A stretch of DNA of 64,000 nt from assembly GCF_003664325.1 (NCBI RefSeq), contig NZ_RCDA01000001.1, forward strand, positions 1,676,866 to 1,740,865, given 5' to 3'. Positions 36,620 through 48,584 of the stretch are shown here, piece by piece; positions within the stretch are counted from its first letter, which is position 1, and the number at the start of each line of letters is the position of its first letter. Position numbers and translations under genes: made by a program. Below the pieces are notes generated by a model. It was not told the origin of the DNA and ran no database searches. It saw only the letters and a program-made list of their open reading frames with translations. Source of the stretch: Alkalispirillum mobile (GTDB lineage Bacteria > Pseudomonadota > Gammaproteobacteria > Nitrococcales > Halorhodospiraceae).

Positions 36620-39253
36620 TCAGTCTGTTCTCTCACCCTGGGCGGCGCCAGTAGTGCCGCCATCCGGCCCCGAGGCCGTGTTGCCCCGGAATGCGCGTAG
36701 CCATTCCGTCAGTTTGCGCGCCGGCAACGGCCGGCTGAAGTGATACCCCTGCACCCGGTCGCACCCGGCCTGACGCAGCAATGGCATATGCTCGGCCGAC
36801 TCCACACCCTCTGCCACCACCGCCAGACTGAGGCCGTGGCCCATGGCGATCACCGTATTGGCCAGCGTGCGGTCGTGCTCGTCGGTGACCATATCACGCA
36901 CGAACGACTTGTCGATCTTCAGCGTATCGATGGGGAAGCGCTTGAGGTAGCTTAGGCTGGAATAGCCGGTGCCGAAATCATCCAGCGACAACCGCACCCC
37001 GATGGCCTTGAAGTCGTCGAGCCGGGCCTCGATGTTAAGGCTCCCGTGCATCAGCGTGCTTTCGGTGATCTCCAGGGTCAGGGCCTCGGGGGGCAGCCGG
37101 TGCCGGGCCAGTGCGTCGCGGACGGCCCGGGGCAGTTCGTCACCGAAGAACTGCTCGCCGGAGACGTTTACCGAGACGCTCAACGCCATGCCCAGTTCGC
37201 GCCAGCGGGCGGCCTGCGCACAGGCGGTCTGCAGCACCCACGCCCCCATCGGCCGGATCAGGCCGGTCTCCTCCGCCAGCGGGATGAACCGGTCCGGCGG
37301 GATCATCCCCTCCTCGGGGTGGTGCCAGCGGAGCAGCGCCTCGACGCCCAGTACCTGCAGCGACCGGGTATCGAGGATCGGCTGGTAGTGGAGCTCGAAC
37401 TCCGCGCGGCGCAGCGCCTCGCGCAGGTCGTTCTCCAGGTGCAGCCGCTCGGCGGCGGCGGCGGTCATGCCGGGCTCGTGGAACTGGTGGTGATTACTGC
37501 CGTGCGCCTTGGCGTAGTGCAGGGCGGTGTCGGCAGCGCTGATCAGGGCCTCGCGGCGGTTGCCGTCGCGCGGGTGCATGGCCACCCCCACACTGCAGGT
37601 CACCACCAGCGGTCGTTCCGTGAGTTTATAGGGCTGGCCAACCACCTCCACCAGTTGACGGGCGAGCCGGGCACACCGGTCGTGGTCCCGCTCGGGCACC
37701 AGCAGCGCGAACTCGTCACCGCCCACGCGGCAGACCATGGCCTGGGCCCCGGCGACCTCTTGCAGTCGCTGCGCCACCTCGCGCAAGAGCTGGTCGCCGG
37801 TGTCATGGCCCAGGGTGTCGTTGATGTTCTTGAACCGGTCCAGGTCGAGGAAGAGCAGGCCGACCGGCCGCACCCCCCGGGCGTTGCGCACCACGCGGTC
37901 GAGCTCCTCCTCCAACATGCGGCGATTGCCCAAGCCGGTGAGGGTGTCGTAGTGGGACAGGTAATTGATCTGCCGCTCCGCGGCCTTGTGCGAGGTGATA
38001 TCACTGGCGATGCCGATGTAGTGGGTCACCTCGCCCTGGTGGTCGGTCACGGCGCTGACCGAGAGCAGGCTGGGGTAGGTGCGGCCATCGGCGCGGCGGT
38101 TCCATAATTCGCCCTGCCAGTGGCCGTTCTCATTAAGCGCTTGCCACATCTCACGGTAGAAACCAGTGCCCTGCTGGCCGGACTGCAGGATGCGGGGCGT
38201 GCGCCCGAGCAGCTCCTCCTCCCGGTACCCGCTGATCGCCTCGAACGCGGGATTGACCTGAAGGATGCGGCTGTCGGCATCGGTGATGATGATCGCGTCG
38301 CGGCTGCCCTCGAACACTTGGTCGGTGAGTCGGAGCTGCTCCTCCACCCGGCTGCGGGCCAGTTCGGTACCGGCGCGGGCGGCGAACAGACTGATTACCG
38401 CCCGCTCGGTGGCGCTGACCTCGCGCGGCTCGTCATGCATGAACGCCAGCACCCCGGTCACGCTTCCATACGCATCCAGGATCGGCACGCCGAAGTAGGT
38501 CTTCACCCCCATCTCGTGCAGCATCTCATCGTCCGGGAAATAGCTGCTGAGATCCCCCGTGTAGAGACAGGGCTCGTTCGAGACCACCTCGGCACAGGGC
38601 GTGCCCGCCAGGTTGTAGCTCATGTTCGGCACCAGCCCGCCGTCCATGTAGAGCGCGCGCGTGCGCACCCGACGGGGTTCGCGCCGGGTGAGCTCGCCGA
38701 GCAGCGCATAGCGCATGCCCATGCCCTCGGCCAGGTGGCGCACCAGGGCCTGGAAGAACGCCTCGCCGGTCACTCCGGCGGTCAGGTGGGAGACGGTGCG
38801 GAGCAGGTTATCGGCGCGCTGGCGGGCGGTGATGTCCTGCCAGACCCCGACCGCCATCTCCGGTCGTTCCGCGGTGGCCGGCAGCAGGCGCAGGCGGTCG
38901 TGGACCCAACGGTAACCCCCGTCGCGATGCCGGACCCGGTACTCGTGGTCCACCCAGCCATCGGTCTGCAGGCGCGCTGAGTTGCTCAGCACCCGGGCAC
39001 GGTCCTGCGGGTGCAGGCACTGCTCCCAAAGCATCGGGTTCGCCAGCCAGTCAACGGGAGCATAGCCCAGCAACTGCTCCACGTGGGCAGAAACAAAAAC
39101 CGGGCGGAACGACGGGCCCTGTTCGGCCCGCGCCAGCGCGTAAGTGACGGCGGGGCTGCCGTCCAGGACCCAGCGCAGGTCATCGGGTAAGGCTGTCGGG
39201 ATGTTCACCGTTTTACCGTTGCAACGGGCTTCAGGCCAGAAGGTACTGGTCAC
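36620..39253 (-). CDS. PAS-GAF-PAS-GGDEF-EAL cyclic-di-GMP protein
   Basis: The protein has 877 residues. Predicted order: PAS (about 25-145, RHRDGGYRWVHDRLRLLP), GAF (about 160-305), PAS with PAC (about 310-430, IIITDADSRILQVNPAF), GGDEF (about 440-600) and EAL (about 610-860). The GGDEF core is intact (CRVGGDEFALLV). The EAL domain has VEALLRWHHPEEG, SLDDFGTGYSSLSYLKRF and DTLKIDKSFV, so all main catalytic residues look present. It could therefore make and degrade c-di-GMP, with sensory input from the N-terminal domains. No membrane helices are seen, so it is cytoplasmic. Confidence 0.92.
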   Translation of the reverse strand: MTSTFWPEARCNGKTVNIPTALPDDLRWVLDGSPAVTYALARAEQGPSFRPVFVSAHVEQLLGYAPVDWLANPMLWEQCLHPQDRARVLSNSARLQTDGWVDHEYRVRHRDGGYRWVHDRLRLLPATAERPEMAVGVWQDITARQRADNLLRTVSHLTAGVTGEAFFQALVRHLAEGMGMRYALLGELTRREPRRVRTRALYMDGGLVPNMSYNLAGTPCAEVVSNEPCLYTGDLSSYFPDDEMLHEMGVKTYFGVPILDAYGSVTGVLAFMHDEPREVSATERAVISLFAARAGTELARSRVEEQLRLTDQVFEGSRDAIIITDADSRILQVNPAFEAISGYREEELLGRTPRILQSGQQGTGFYREMWQALNENGHWQGELWNRRADGRTYPSLLSVSAVTDHQGEVTHYIGIASDITSHKAAERQINYLSHYDTLTGLGNRRMLEEELDRVVRNARGVRPVGLLFLDLDRFKNINDTLGHDTGDQLLREVAQRLQEVAGAQAMVCRVGGDEFALLVPERDHDRCARLARQLVEVVGQPYKLTERPLVVTCSVGVAMHPRDGNRREALISAADTALHYAKAHGSNHHQFHEPGMTAAAAERLHLENDLREALRRAEFELHYQPILDTRSLQVLGVEALLRWHHPEEGMIPPDRFIPLAEETGLIRPMGAWVLQTACAQAARWRELGMALSVSVNVSGEQFFGDELPRAVRDALARHRLPPEALTLEITESTLMHGSLNIEARLDDFKAIGVRLSLDDFGTGYSSLSYLKRFPIDTLKIDKSFVRDMVTDEHDRTLANTVIAMGHGLSLAVVAEGVESAEHMPLLRQAGCDRVQGYHFSRPLPARKLTEWLRAFRGNTASGPDGGTTGAAQGERTD

Positions 39254-39313
39254 TATATCAGGAGAAGGGCAACGACAAACAACGTCGCAGTACGCGCACG
39301 CACCGGCGGCCCC

Positions 39314-40174
39314 TCACTGATCGGTGAACAACCCCTTGCAGAACTCCGGGGCCGCCAGCGCGGCGCGGTGGATGTCCGCGTTGTAGTAATGAGTGGCGAA
39401 GGGCTTGTGTCGGGCATCCTGATCGCGGAAATCCGCCGGGTGGGGGCCCTTGCTGGCCACCGTGGCGGACCACCAGCCCGAGGGGTAGCTGACCACCGGG
39501 TACTGCAGGGTGACCACCCTGGCATACCCGCTCTGGCGCATGTGGCCGTGCAGCCGGGCCAGGATGGTGTCGCGGTGCAGGATGGGCGACTCGCTCTGCT
39601 GCACCATCAGCCCCTGCTCGCCCAGCACCCGGTGCACCTGGCCCAGGAACGCCGGCCCGAACAGCCCCTCCGCCACGCCCACCGGGTCGGTGCTGTCGAC
39701 AATGACCAGGTCCAGGCTGCCGGTAGGCTGGTTCTCGATCCAGGCCACGCCGTCGTCGAACAGCAGGCTGGCGCGCGGGTCGTCATTGGATTCGGTCAGC
39801 TCGGGGAAGTAACGTTCGGCGGCGCGGGTGACCCCGGCGTCGATGTCCACCTGCACCACGGACTCCACCCCCGGGTGTTTGAGCACCTCGCGCAGCATGC
39901 CGCAGTCCCCGCCGCCGATGATCGCCACCCGGCGCGGGTCCGGGTGGGTGAACAGGGCGGGGTGACTCATCATCTCGTGGTAGACGAAGTTGTCCCGGCT
40001 GGTGAGCATCACGCAGCCGTCGATGACCAGCAGCCGGCCCCAGGCCTCGGTCTCGTACACCTCGATGTGCTGAAAGGCGGTGCGCTCCTCGTGCAGTTTC
40101 TCCCGAACGCGCAGCGAGAAGGCCATGCCCTCGTCTTCCATCACCTCGGTAAACCAGTTGCCCTTGCCGATCAT
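39314..40174 (-). CDS. speE: spermidine synthase (polyamine aminopropyltransferase)
   Basis: ATG 40174 (MIGKGNWFTEVM) gives 286 residues; the frame extends to 40243 without support. The enzyme transfers an aminopropyl group from decarboxylated SAM to putrescine. Motifs: RVAIIGGGDCGMLREVLKHP (dcSAM binding), VVQVDIDAGVTRAAERYFPE, and LVIVDSTDPVGVAEGLFG with the catalytic Asp. It diverges from speA, which makes the agmatine precursor of putrescine, across 98 bp. Confidence 0.94.
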   Translation of the reverse strand: MIGKGNWFTEVMEDEGMAFSLRVREKLHEERTAFQHIEVYETEAWGRLLVIDGCVMLTSRDNFVYHEMMSHPALFTHPDPRRVAIIGGGDCGMLREVLKHPGVESVVQVDIDAGVTRAAERYFPELTESNDDPRASLLFDDGVAWIENQPTGSLDLVIVDSTDPVGVAEGLFGPAFLGQVHRVLGEQGLMVQQSESPILHRDTILARLHGHMRQSGYARVVTLQYPVVSYPSGWWSATVASKGPHPADFRDQDARHKPFATHYYNADIHRAALAAPEFCKGLFTDQ

Positions 40175-40272
40175 GCCGCTACTCCCGAAGCCTGGGGTTG
40201 GGGGCGGCAATGATACCACCGGTGATACCATGTGGCCCCTCAACGCTGGGCTGCGGCAGGGTAGGACACGGC

Positions 40273-42156
<1,884 letters not shown>

Positions 42157-42198
42157 GCCCGGCACGTCCCGGACCGAGGCGCAGGGGGAGCGGCCGGC

Positions 42199-43863
42199 TT
42201 ACCGGCGCGGCCAAGCCGCCAGCAGCAGCAGGCCGCCGGCGCCACCCAGCACCCAGGTCATGAAGGGCGCATCGCCCAGCATCGCCGGGGCGTAGCCGTC
42301 CAGCCCCAGCAACAGGAAGGCGCTCACCACCAGGGCGGCGCCGGTGACGGTGGCGAAACTGCGGGCGCTGCTGTGGCGCACCTCGCGGCGCAGGCGGTGG
42401 AGTTGCTCATTCTGCACCTCCACCTGGGTGCGCAGGGCCTCCACCTCGTTGAGCGTCTTTACCACCCGCATGGGCAGCTCGGGCAGTTCCTCGCCCAGCC
42501 GCGGCAGCTGGCGGCGGAACTTGCGCAGAATCGAGCGCGGGCCCACCTGCTCGTCCATCCAGCGCTGCAGGTGGGGCTTGGCGGTCTTCCACAGGTCCAG
42601 CTCCGGGTAGAGGTCGCGGCCCAGCCCCTCGATGTTGAGCAGGGTCTTCTGCAGCAGCACCAGCTGCGGCTGCACCTCCATGTTGAAGCGCTGACCGGTC
42701 TGGAACAGGCGCAGCAGCAGGGCCCCGAAGGAGATCTCGTGCAGCGGCCGCTCGAAGATGGGCTCGCAGACCGTGCGGATGGCCGCCTCGAACTCATCCA
42801 CCCGGGTCTCCGGCGGCACCCAGCCGGACTCCACGTGCAGCTCGGCCACCCGGCGGTAGTCGCGGTTGAAGAAGGCCAGGAAGTTCTCCGCCAGGTAGCG
42901 GTGGTCGGTGGGGTTCAGCGTGCCCATGATGCCGAAGTCCACCGCCAGGTAGCGGGGATCGTCCGGCCGGTCCGGGTCCACGAAGATGTTGCCCGGGTGC
43001 ATGTCGGCGTGGAAGAAGCTGTCGCGGAACACCTGGGTGAAGAAGATCTCCACCCCCCGCTCGGCCAGCGCCTGCATGTCCACGCCCCTGGCGCGCAGGG
43101 TCTCCACGTCGCTGACGTGGATGCCCTGGATGCGCTCCATGACCATCACGTCGCGACGGGTCAGGGGCCAGTCCACCTCCGGCACGTAGAGCAGGCCCGA
43201 GCCCTCGAAATTGCGCCGCAGCTGGGAAGCGTTCGCCGCCTCGCGCATCAGGTCCAGCTCGTCGTAGAGGTTCTTCTCGAACTCGCGCACCACGTCCATG
43301 GGGTGCAGCCGCTTGCCCTCGGTCCAGTAGCGCTCGGCCAGCCCGGCCACGGTGTACATCAGGTCCAGGTCGCGGCGGATGACCCGGGGAATGCCCGGAC
43401 GCACCACCTTCACCACCACATCACGGCCGTCGCGCAGCCGCGCCAGGTGCACCTGGGCGATGGAGGCCGAGGCCAGCGGCACCTCGTCGAAGTGCTCGAA
43501 GTACTCGTCCAGGCTGTGGCCGTAGGCGCGCTCGATGATGCGCCGGGCCTCGCTGCCGGGGAAGGGCGGCACCCGGTCCTGCAGCCGCGCCAGCTCTTCG
43601 GAGATATCCGGCGGCAGCAGGTCGCGGCGGGTGGAGAGGATCTGGCCGAACTTCACGAAGATGGGGCCCAGGTCCTCCAGCGCGCCGCGTATGCGCTGGC
43701 CGCGCGGGATATGCCGGCTACGCAACCAGCGCCAGGGCATGAACCAGCCCAGGAAGCGCAGCGGCCGGAACAGGTGGGTGGCCAGGATGACCTCGTCCAG
43801 GCCGTGGCGCAGCAGGACCCAGTTGATGTAAACGAGACGGGGCAGGCGACCGAGCCGGATCAT
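42199..43863 (-). CDS. ubiB: ubiquinone biosynthesis regulatory protein kinase UbiB
   Basis: The protein has 554 residues, the family norm. The KxGQ motif lies in [20 protein letters not shown], with an atypical A-rich nucleotide loop [12 protein letters not shown] and [10 protein letters not shown] as the DFG-like metal site. Two C-terminal helices ([19 protein letters not shown] and [15 protein letters not shown]) anchor it in the inner membrane. UbiB is an ATPase needed for coenzyme Q synthesis. Its ATG overlaps the ubiJ stop by four bases. Confidence 0.95.
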   Translation of the reverse strand: MIRLGRLPRLVYINWVLLRHGLDEVILATHLFRPLRFLGWFMPWRWLRSRHIPRGQRIRGALEDLGPIFVKFGQILSTRRDLLPPDISEELARLQDRVPPFPGSEARRIIERAYGHSLDEYFEHFDEVPLASASIAQVHLARLRDGRDVVVKVVRPGIPRVIRRDLDLMYTVAGLAERYWTEGKRLHPMDVVREFEKNLYDELDLMREAANASQLRRNFEGSGLLYVPEVDWPLTRRDVMVMERIQGIHVSDVETLRARGVDMQALAERGVEIFFTQVFRDSFFHADMHPGNIFVDPDRPDDPRYLAVDFGIMGTLNPTDHRYLAENFLAFFNRDYRRVAELHVESGWVPPETRVDEFEAAIRTVCEPIFERPLHEISFGALLLRLFQTGQRFNMEVQPQLVLLQKTLLNIEGLGRDLYPELDLWKTAKPHLQRWMDEQVGPRSILRKFRRQLPRLGEELPELPMRVVKTLNEVEALRTQVEVQNEQLHRLRREVRHSSARSFATVTGAALVVSAFLLLGLDGYAPAMLGDAPFMTWVLGGAGGLLLLAAWPRR

Positions 43864-44489
43864 GCGTTGCCCCCCGGACCCGGTTCAGCGCGCCGGCGCT
43901 CCAGCCGGGCGATGCGTGCCGCCAGCCGGTCGGCGTCCTGGCGCAGCACGGTCACGTCCTCGACGAAGGCGCGCACCTCGGCGCGCGGCGGCAGCAGCCG
44001 CCCCTCCTCGGTGAGGTACTCCCCCAGGTTGAGGCGCACGGACTCCAGCACCTCCCCGCCCCAGCGGCCCAGGCCGCGGGCGAACTGGCCCAGCTGGTGG
44101 GCGGGGATGTCGCCCACCACCTCCGCCAGCTGGGCCTCCCAGTCCACCTCCAGGCCGGCGAAAAAGTCGCGCACGGCCTGCACGGTGTGCACATCACCGC
44201 GGAACTCGAAGCCCTCGGTGCCCTCACCCCGTCGCCGGGCCAGGGCGAGCAGGGCGCCCGGCGTGGTCCGAATGTGGGCCTGCGCCCCGCCGTCATCCTC
44301 GCCCCGCAGCGGGGTGACGGTGACGCCGGTCTCGGTGAACCCCAGCAGCAGCCGGCCACTACCCACCAGTTCCACCGCCACCTGCTGCCCGGCCAGCGGC
44401 CGCAGGCGCAGCGGCGTGTCCGGATCGAGCGCCAGCGCCGTGTCCAAAAGCCGCTGGAGGGTGTTGCAAACGAGATCCCAGGCGCTCAT
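43860..44489 (-). CDS. ubiJ: ubiquinone biosynthesis accessory factor UbiJ
   Basis: The protein has 209 residues. The N-terminal SCP2-type lipid-binding domain (about 1-115) ends near [20 protein letters not shown], and the C-terminal half is a helical coiled coil ([14 protein letters not shown]). In E. coli UbiJ with UbiK organises the ubiquinone-synthesis complex and binds lipid intermediates. It lies between ubiE (1-bp gap) and ubiB (4-bp overlap), the conserved order. Confidence 0.9.
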   Translation of the reverse strand: MSAWDLVCNTLQRLLDTALALDPDTPLRLRPLAGQQVAVELVGSGRLLLGFTETGVTVTPLRGEDDGGAQAHIRTTPGALLALARRRGEGTEGFEFRGDVHTVQAVRDFFAGLEVDWEAQLAEVVGDIPAHQLGQFARGLGRWGGEVLESVRLNLGEYLTEEGRLLPPRAEVRAFVEDVTVLRQDADRLAARIARLERRRAEPGPGGNA

Positions 44490-44490
44490 G

Positions 44491-45297
44491 TCAGTAGCGG
44501 AAGCCCCGGTGGATGGCGACCACGCCGGCGGACAGGTTGAGGTAGTCCACGTCCTCGAAGCCGGCGGCGGTCATCATCTCGGCCAGCTGTTCCTGCGGCG
44601 GGTGCATGCGGATGGATTCGGCCAGGTAGCGGTAACTCTCCGCATCGTTGGCCACCAGCTTGCCCATCACCGGCAGCACGCGGAAGGAGTAGAGGTCATA
44701 GACCGGGCGCAGGGGCGGCAGGTAGACCCGGGAGAACTCCAGCACGGTGGCCCAGCCGCCCGGTTTCAGCACCCGGTGCATCTCGCGCAGCGCGCGGTCC
44801 TTGTCGGTGACGTTGCGCAGTCCGAAGGCGATGGTCACCCGGTCAAAGTACTGGTCGGGGAAGGGCAGCGCCTCGGCGTTGCAGAGCGCATAGCGCAGGT
44901 TGCCGACCCGGCCGGCGTCGAGCATGCGGTCGCGGCCGCGGGCGAGCATGGCCTCGTTGATGTCGGTCATGACCACCTCGCCCTCCGGGCCCACCCGCCT
45001 GGATAGCACCAGCGAGAGGTCGCCCGTGCCGGCGGCCAGGTCCAGCACCCGATGACCGCGCCGGGGCTGTACCCGGTTGATCGCCTGGTGCTTCCAGAGG
45101 CGGTGCAGGCCGGCGGACATCAGGTCGTTCATCAGGTCGTAGCGGTCGGCCACGGAGCGAAACACCTGCCGCACCCGCTGTGCCTTCTCGCCTACCGGCA
45201 CCTGCTGGTAACCGAAATCGATGGTCCCTGCCCCTTCCGGCCGCTCGCCGGCAGGTGGGGATGAGCCGGGGTGGTGATCGCCGGGCCGCTCACTCAT
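44491..45297 (-). CDS. ubiE: ubiquinone/menaquinone methyltransferase UbiE
   Basis: The protein has 268 residues. It C-methylates the benzoquinone ring in ubiquinone synthesis. Motifs: [20 protein letters not shown] (SAM motif I), [20 protein letters not shown] (motif II, highly specific to UbiE) and [17 protein letters not shown]. An N-terminal extension of about 20 residues rich in Pro/Gly precedes the conserved [15 protein letters not shown]. It is the first ubi gene of the run and is separated from the DUF971 gene by three bases. Confidence 0.95.
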   Translation of the reverse strand: MSERPGDHHPGSSPPAGERPEGAGTIDFGYQQVPVGEKAQRVRQVFRSVADRYDLMNDLMSAGLHRLWKHQAINRVQPRRGHRVLDLAAGTGDLSLVLSRRVGPEGEVVMTDINEAMLARGRDRMLDAGRVGNLRYALCNAEALPFPDQYFDRVTIAFGLRNVTDKDRALREMHRVLKPGGWATVLEFSRVYLPPLRPVYDLYSFRVLPVMGKLVANDAESYRYLAESIRMHPPQEQLAEMMTAAGFEDVDYLNLSAGVVAIHRGFRY

Positions 45298-45300
45298 CGG

Positions 45301-45678
45301 CTAGTGCCTCCCGCTGTCAGTGGGCTCGCGCCGGGTATAGCCCGCCTCGGCCAGCCGGTCCAGGTAGCGCTGCCAGTACTGCTCCTGGTTCCGGCCCAGG
45401 TCGTAGAGCAACTCCCAGGTGTAGAGCCCGGTGGCGTGGCCGTCGTCGAAGCGCAGTCGCACCGCGTAGCTGCCCACCGGCTCGATCTCGCTGATGTTGA
45501 CCTGCTCCTTGCCCGTCTGCAGCACCGCCTGACCGGGGCCGTGACCCTGCACCTCGGCAGAGGGGCTGTGCACCCGCAGGTACTCGCAGGGCAGGTGGAA
45601 GACCTCGTCGTCGAACTGCACCTCGAGGATGCGGGAGGCCTTGTGCAGTCGGATGTTGCTGGGCACTTTCATGGTCAT
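45301..45678 (-). CDS. DUF971 (gamma-butyrobetaine hydroxylase-like N-terminal domain) protein
   Basis: The protein has 125 residues. The family core is visible: PSNIRLHKASRILEVQFDDE, LPCEYLRVHSPSAEVQGHG and LRFDDGHATGLYTWELLYDL, all found in stand-alone DUF971 proteins. The domain binds zinc in some eukaryotic hydroxylases; bacterial function is unknown, and only one Cys is near the N-terminal motif here. It is squeezed between hslU (1 bp) and ubiE (3 bp), so it is cotranscribed with both. Either MTM or MKV may be the first residue. Confidence 0.88.
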   Translation of the reverse strand: MTMKVPSNIRLHKASRILEVQFDDEVFHLPCEYLRVHSPSAEVQGHGPGQAVLQTGKEQVNISEIEPVGSYAVRLRFDDGHATGLYTWELLYDLGRNQEQYWQRYLDRLAEAGYTRREPTDSGRH

Positions 45679-45679
45679 C

Positions 45680-47002
45680 TCACAGAATATACCGGCTCAG
45701 GTCTTCGTCCTGCACCAGGCTGCCCAGGTGCTGGTCCACGTACTCGGCGTCCACCGTGATCTGCTGCCCGCCGCGGTCGGCGGCGCTGTAGGAGATCTCC
45801 TCCAGCAGCCGCTCCATGACGGTGTGCAGGCGGCGGGCGCCAATGTTCTCGGTGCGGCTGTTCACCTCCCAGGCCACCTCTGCCACGCGGCGAATGCCGT
45901 CGTCGGTGAAGGTCAGCTCACAGCCCTCGGTGGCGATCAGCGCCTGGTACTGGTGGACCAGGGAGGCGCTGGGCTCGCTCAGGATGCGCACGAAGTCGTC
46001 GGTGGTCAGCGCCTGCAGCTCCACCCGGATCGGCAGCCGCCCCTGCAGTTCGGGGATCAGGTCCGAGGGCTTGGACAGGTGGAACGCACCCGAGGCAATG
46101 AACAGGATGTGGTCGGTACGCACCATGCCGTGCTTGGTGGACACGGTGGAGCCCTCCACCAGCGGCAGCAGGTCGCGCTGCACGCCCTCGCGGGAGACAT
46201 CGCCACCAGTACCCTGTTCGGCCCGCTTGCAGACCTTGTCGATCTCGTCCAGGAAGACGATGGCGTTCTGCTCCACGCGGTCCACGGCCTCGGCCTTCAG
46301 GTCCTCGTCGTTGACCAGCCGGGCGGCCTCCTCTTCCTTGAGTACCTCCAGGGCCTCCTTCACCTTCATCTTGCGGCGCTTGGTCTTGTCGCCGCCGAAG
46401 TTCTGGAACATCTGCTGGAGCTGGTTGGTCATTTCCTCCATGCCCGGCGGGGCCATGATCTCCACACCGGCGGGGTTGGCGCTGATCTCCACCTCGATCT
46501 CGCGCTCGTCCAGGTGACCCTCGCGCAGCTTCTTGCGCAGCTTCTGCCGGGTGGCCGAGCTGGGGTCCTCCTCATCGAAGCTCTGGGCCCGGGGCAGCAT
46601 GATGTCCAGCACCCGGTCCTCGGCGGCGTCGGCGGCCTGGTGCTGGACCCGCTCCATGGCCTCCTCGCGCACCAGCTTGATGGCGATATCCACCAGGTCG
46701 CGGATGATGGACTCCACGTCGCGGCCGACATAGCCCACTTCGGTGAACTTGGTGGCCTCGATCTTGATGAAGGGCGCCCGCGCCAGCTTGGCCAGGCGGC
46801 GGGCAATCTCGGTCTTGCCGACACCGGTGGGCCCGATCATCAGGATGTTCTTCGGGGTGATCTCAGGCTGCAGGGCGGTGTCCACCTGCATGCGGCGCCA
46901 GCGGTTGCGCAGGGCGATGGCCACGGAGCGTTTGGCCGCATCCTGGCCGATGATGTATTTGTCCAGTTCCTGGACGATTTCGCGGGGCGTCATTTCGGAC
47001 AT
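45680..47002 (-). CDS. hslU: HslU, ATPase of the HslUV protease
   Basis: The protein has 440 residues (E. coli 443). The AAA+ Walker A GPTGVGKT (57-64) is preceded by PKNILMIG, and Walker B is in [12 protein letters not shown]. The intermediate I-domain (about 110-240) is rich in charged residues. It unfolds substrates for the HslV peptidase. It follows hslV after 14 bp, so the two are cotranscribed. The C-terminal tail ends RYIL, which inserts into HslV to activate it. Confidence 0.97.
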   Translation of the reverse strand: MSEMTPREIVQELDKYIIGQDAAKRSVAIALRNRWRRMQVDTALQPEITPKNILMIGPTGVGKTEIARRLAKLARAPFIKIEATKFTEVGYVGRDVESIIRDLVDIAIKLVREEAMERVQHQAADAAEDRVLDIMLPRAQSFDEEDPSSATRQKLRKKLREGHLDEREIEVEISANPAGVEIMAPPGMEEMTNQLQQMFQNFGGDKTKRRKMKVKEALEVLKEEEAARLVNDEDLKAEAVDRVEQNAIVFLDEIDKVCKRAEQGTGGDVSREGVQRDLLPLVEGSTVSTKHGMVRTDHILFIASGAFHLSKPSDLIPELQGRLPIRVELQALTTDDFVRILSEPSASLVHQYQALIATEGCELTFTDDGIRRVAEVAWEVNSRTENIGARRLHTVMERLLEEISYSAADRGGQQITVDAEYVDQHLGSLVQDEDLSRYIL

Positions 47003-47016
47003 GGGATAGCCTGCCT

Positions 47017-47568
47017 TCAGTCCTCGCTCTCGGGACCCAGTTCCTCGATGGTGAGGTTGCGGTTGGTGTAGATGCAGATGTCGCCGGCGATGCCCAGGGC
47101 CTGTTCCACCAGCTCGCGGGCGGACAGGTCGCTGTGGCGCATCAGGGCAGTGGCCGCGGCCTGGGCGTAGGGGCCACCGGAGCCGATGGCCACGAAGTCA
47201 TCCTCGGGGTCGATCACGTCACCGTTGCCGGAGATGACCAGCATGGCCTCGTGGTCGGCGACGATCAGCAGGGCCTCCAGGCGGCGCAGCACGCGGTCCG
47301 AGCGCCAGTCCTTGGCCATCTCCACGGCGGCCCGGGTGAGGTTGCCGCGGTATTTCTCCAGCTGCCCCTCGAAGCGCTCGAACAGGGTGAACGCGTCCGC
47401 CGTGCCGCCGGCAAACCCCGCCACCACTCGGCCGTTGTGCAGCCGGCGCACCTTGCGGGCATTGCCCTTCATTACCGTGTGGCCCAGGGTGACCTGGCCA
47501 TCGCCACCGACCACCACGTGGCCGTTGCGCCTTGCTGCCAGTATGGTCGTGCCTCTGAACTGTTCCAC
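47017..47568 (-). CDS. hslV: HslV, peptidase of the HslUV protease
   Basis: The protein has 183 residues and starts at GTG. Residues 1-6 (MEQFRG) form a propeptide and Thr7 of [10 protein letters not shown] becomes the N-terminal nucleophile, as in bacterial Hsl[27 protein letters not shown] follows in two adjacent segments typical of the family. The proteasome-like fold forms a double hexamer capped by HslU. Ribosome site GGGAGG lies just before the start. A heat-shock-type promoter is possible upstream. Confidence 0.96.
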   Translation of the reverse strand: MEQFRGTTILAARRNGHVVVGGDGQVTLGHTVMKGNARKVRRLHNGRVVAGFAGGTADAFTLFERFEGQLEKYRGNLTRAAVEMAKDWRSDRVLRRLEALLIVADHEAMLVISGNGDVIDPEDDFVAIGSGGPYAQAAATALMRHSDLSARELVEQALGIAGDICIYTNRNLTIEELGPESED

Positions 47569-47586
47569 GGGGCCTCCCGGATTCGG

Positions 47587-47614
47587 CTATGGGGTATGGG
47601 CTCGACATTCTACA
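47587..47614 (-). promoter_or_regulatory. possible sigma-32 (heat-shock) promoter of hslVU
   Basis: On the minus strand, CCCCATAG (47594-47587) matches the sigma-32 -10 consensus CCCCATNT at all but the last position, and TGTAGAA lies 13 bp upstream as a weak -35. hslVU is heat-shock controlled in E. coli. The -35 is poor, so confidence is low. Confidence 0.32.
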
Positions 47615-47668
47615 TGAGCCACGCGGCGGCTGTACCTGACCGGGGGTGAGGCCGCAGGCGGGCACTGC

Positions 47669-48580
47669 TCAGTCGTCGTCGCGCCGCCGGCGCGCCCGCG
47701 GGTGGGCCTGGTCGTACACCTTGGCCAGGTGCTGGAAGTCCAGGTGAGTGTAGACCTGCGTGGTGGCAATGTCGGCGTGGCCCAGCAGTTCCTGCACGGC
47801 GCGCAGGTCGCCGCTGGACTCCAGCAGATGGCTGGCGAAGGAGTGGCGCAGCATGTGCGGGTGGACCGGGCGGCCGACGCCGCTCACCACGGCCAGCCGC
47901 GACAGCCGGGCCTGGACGCTGCGGGCGGACAACCGGCGGCCGCGCTGGCTGACGAACACCGCCGGCTCGTCGGCCCGCGCCAACCCGGGGCGCACCGCCA
48001 GCCAGGCGGCCAGGGCCTGGCGCGCCTTGTCGCCCACCGGCACCAGGCGGGTCTTGGCGCCCTTGCCCAGCACCTCCACCGTGCCCTCACCGAGGTCCAG
48101 CCGCCCCAGGTCCAGACCGACGGCCTCCGCCAGCCGCAGCCCGGAGGAGTAGACCAACTCGTAGAGCGCTTTGTCGCGCAGGGCCAGCGGATCGTCCTCC
48201 GGCGAGCCCTCCAGCAACCGTGCGGTCTCATCGGGGCTGAGCACCGCGGGGAGCCGGCGCTGGCGCCGGGGGGCGGGAACGCCCTCGGCCGGGTTGCCCC
48301 TGAGCTGCCCTTCCCGCACCAGGTAGCGGAACAGGCTGCGCAGGCCGGACAGCACGCGCTGCACCGACCCGGGGGAGAGGCCCTGGCGGTGCCGCGCGGC
48401 GGCGAACCGGCGGATATGGTGGGCGGTGATCGCGGCGGCATCCGTCAGCCCCGCGTCCTCGCACCATTGGAGAAAGCGCGCCAGGTCGCGCCGGTAGGCC
48501 TTCACGGTGTGGGGCGACAGCCCGCGCTCGTAGTGCAGGTGGTGGAGGAAACGCTGGATGGACAGCTCCAGCGGGGTCAC
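47669..48580 (-). CDS. xerC: tyrosine recombinase XerC
   Basis: The start GTG 48580 gives 303 residues (E. coli 298) and lies just past the stop of the upstream DUF484 gene; an ATG at 48622 would overlap that gene by 38 bases. The core-binding domain (ERGLSPHTVKAYRRDLARFL) precedes the catalytic domain with Arg in YSSGLRLAEAVGL, the His-x-x-Arg box HPHMLRHSFASHLL, and nucleophile Tyr in TQVYTHLDF. With XerD it resolves chromosome dimers at dif. The dapF-DUF484-xerC order is conserved in gammaproteobacteria. Confidence 0.94.
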   Translation of the reverse strand: MTPLELSIQRFLHHLHYERGLSPHTVKAYRRDLARFLQWCEDAGLTDAAAITAHHIRRFAAARHRQGLSPGSVQRVLSGLRSLFRYLVREGQLRGNPAEGVPAPRRQRRLPAVLSPDETARLLEGSPEDDPLALRDKALYELVYSSGLRLAEAVGLDLGRLDLGEGTVEVLGKGAKTRLVPVGDKARQALAAWLAVRPGLARADEPAVFVSQRGRRLSARSVQARLSRLAVVSGVGRPVHPHMLRHSFASHLLESSGDLRAVQELLGHADIATTQVYTHLDFQHLAKVYDQAHPRARRRRDDD

Positions 48581-48584
48581 GGGG

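Noticed and set aside
42373-45006. 877-codon plus-strand open frame
   Set aside because: It is antisense to ubiB, ubiJ and ubiE, with His/Gln/Val-rich low-complexity translation typical of a shadow in high-GC DNA.
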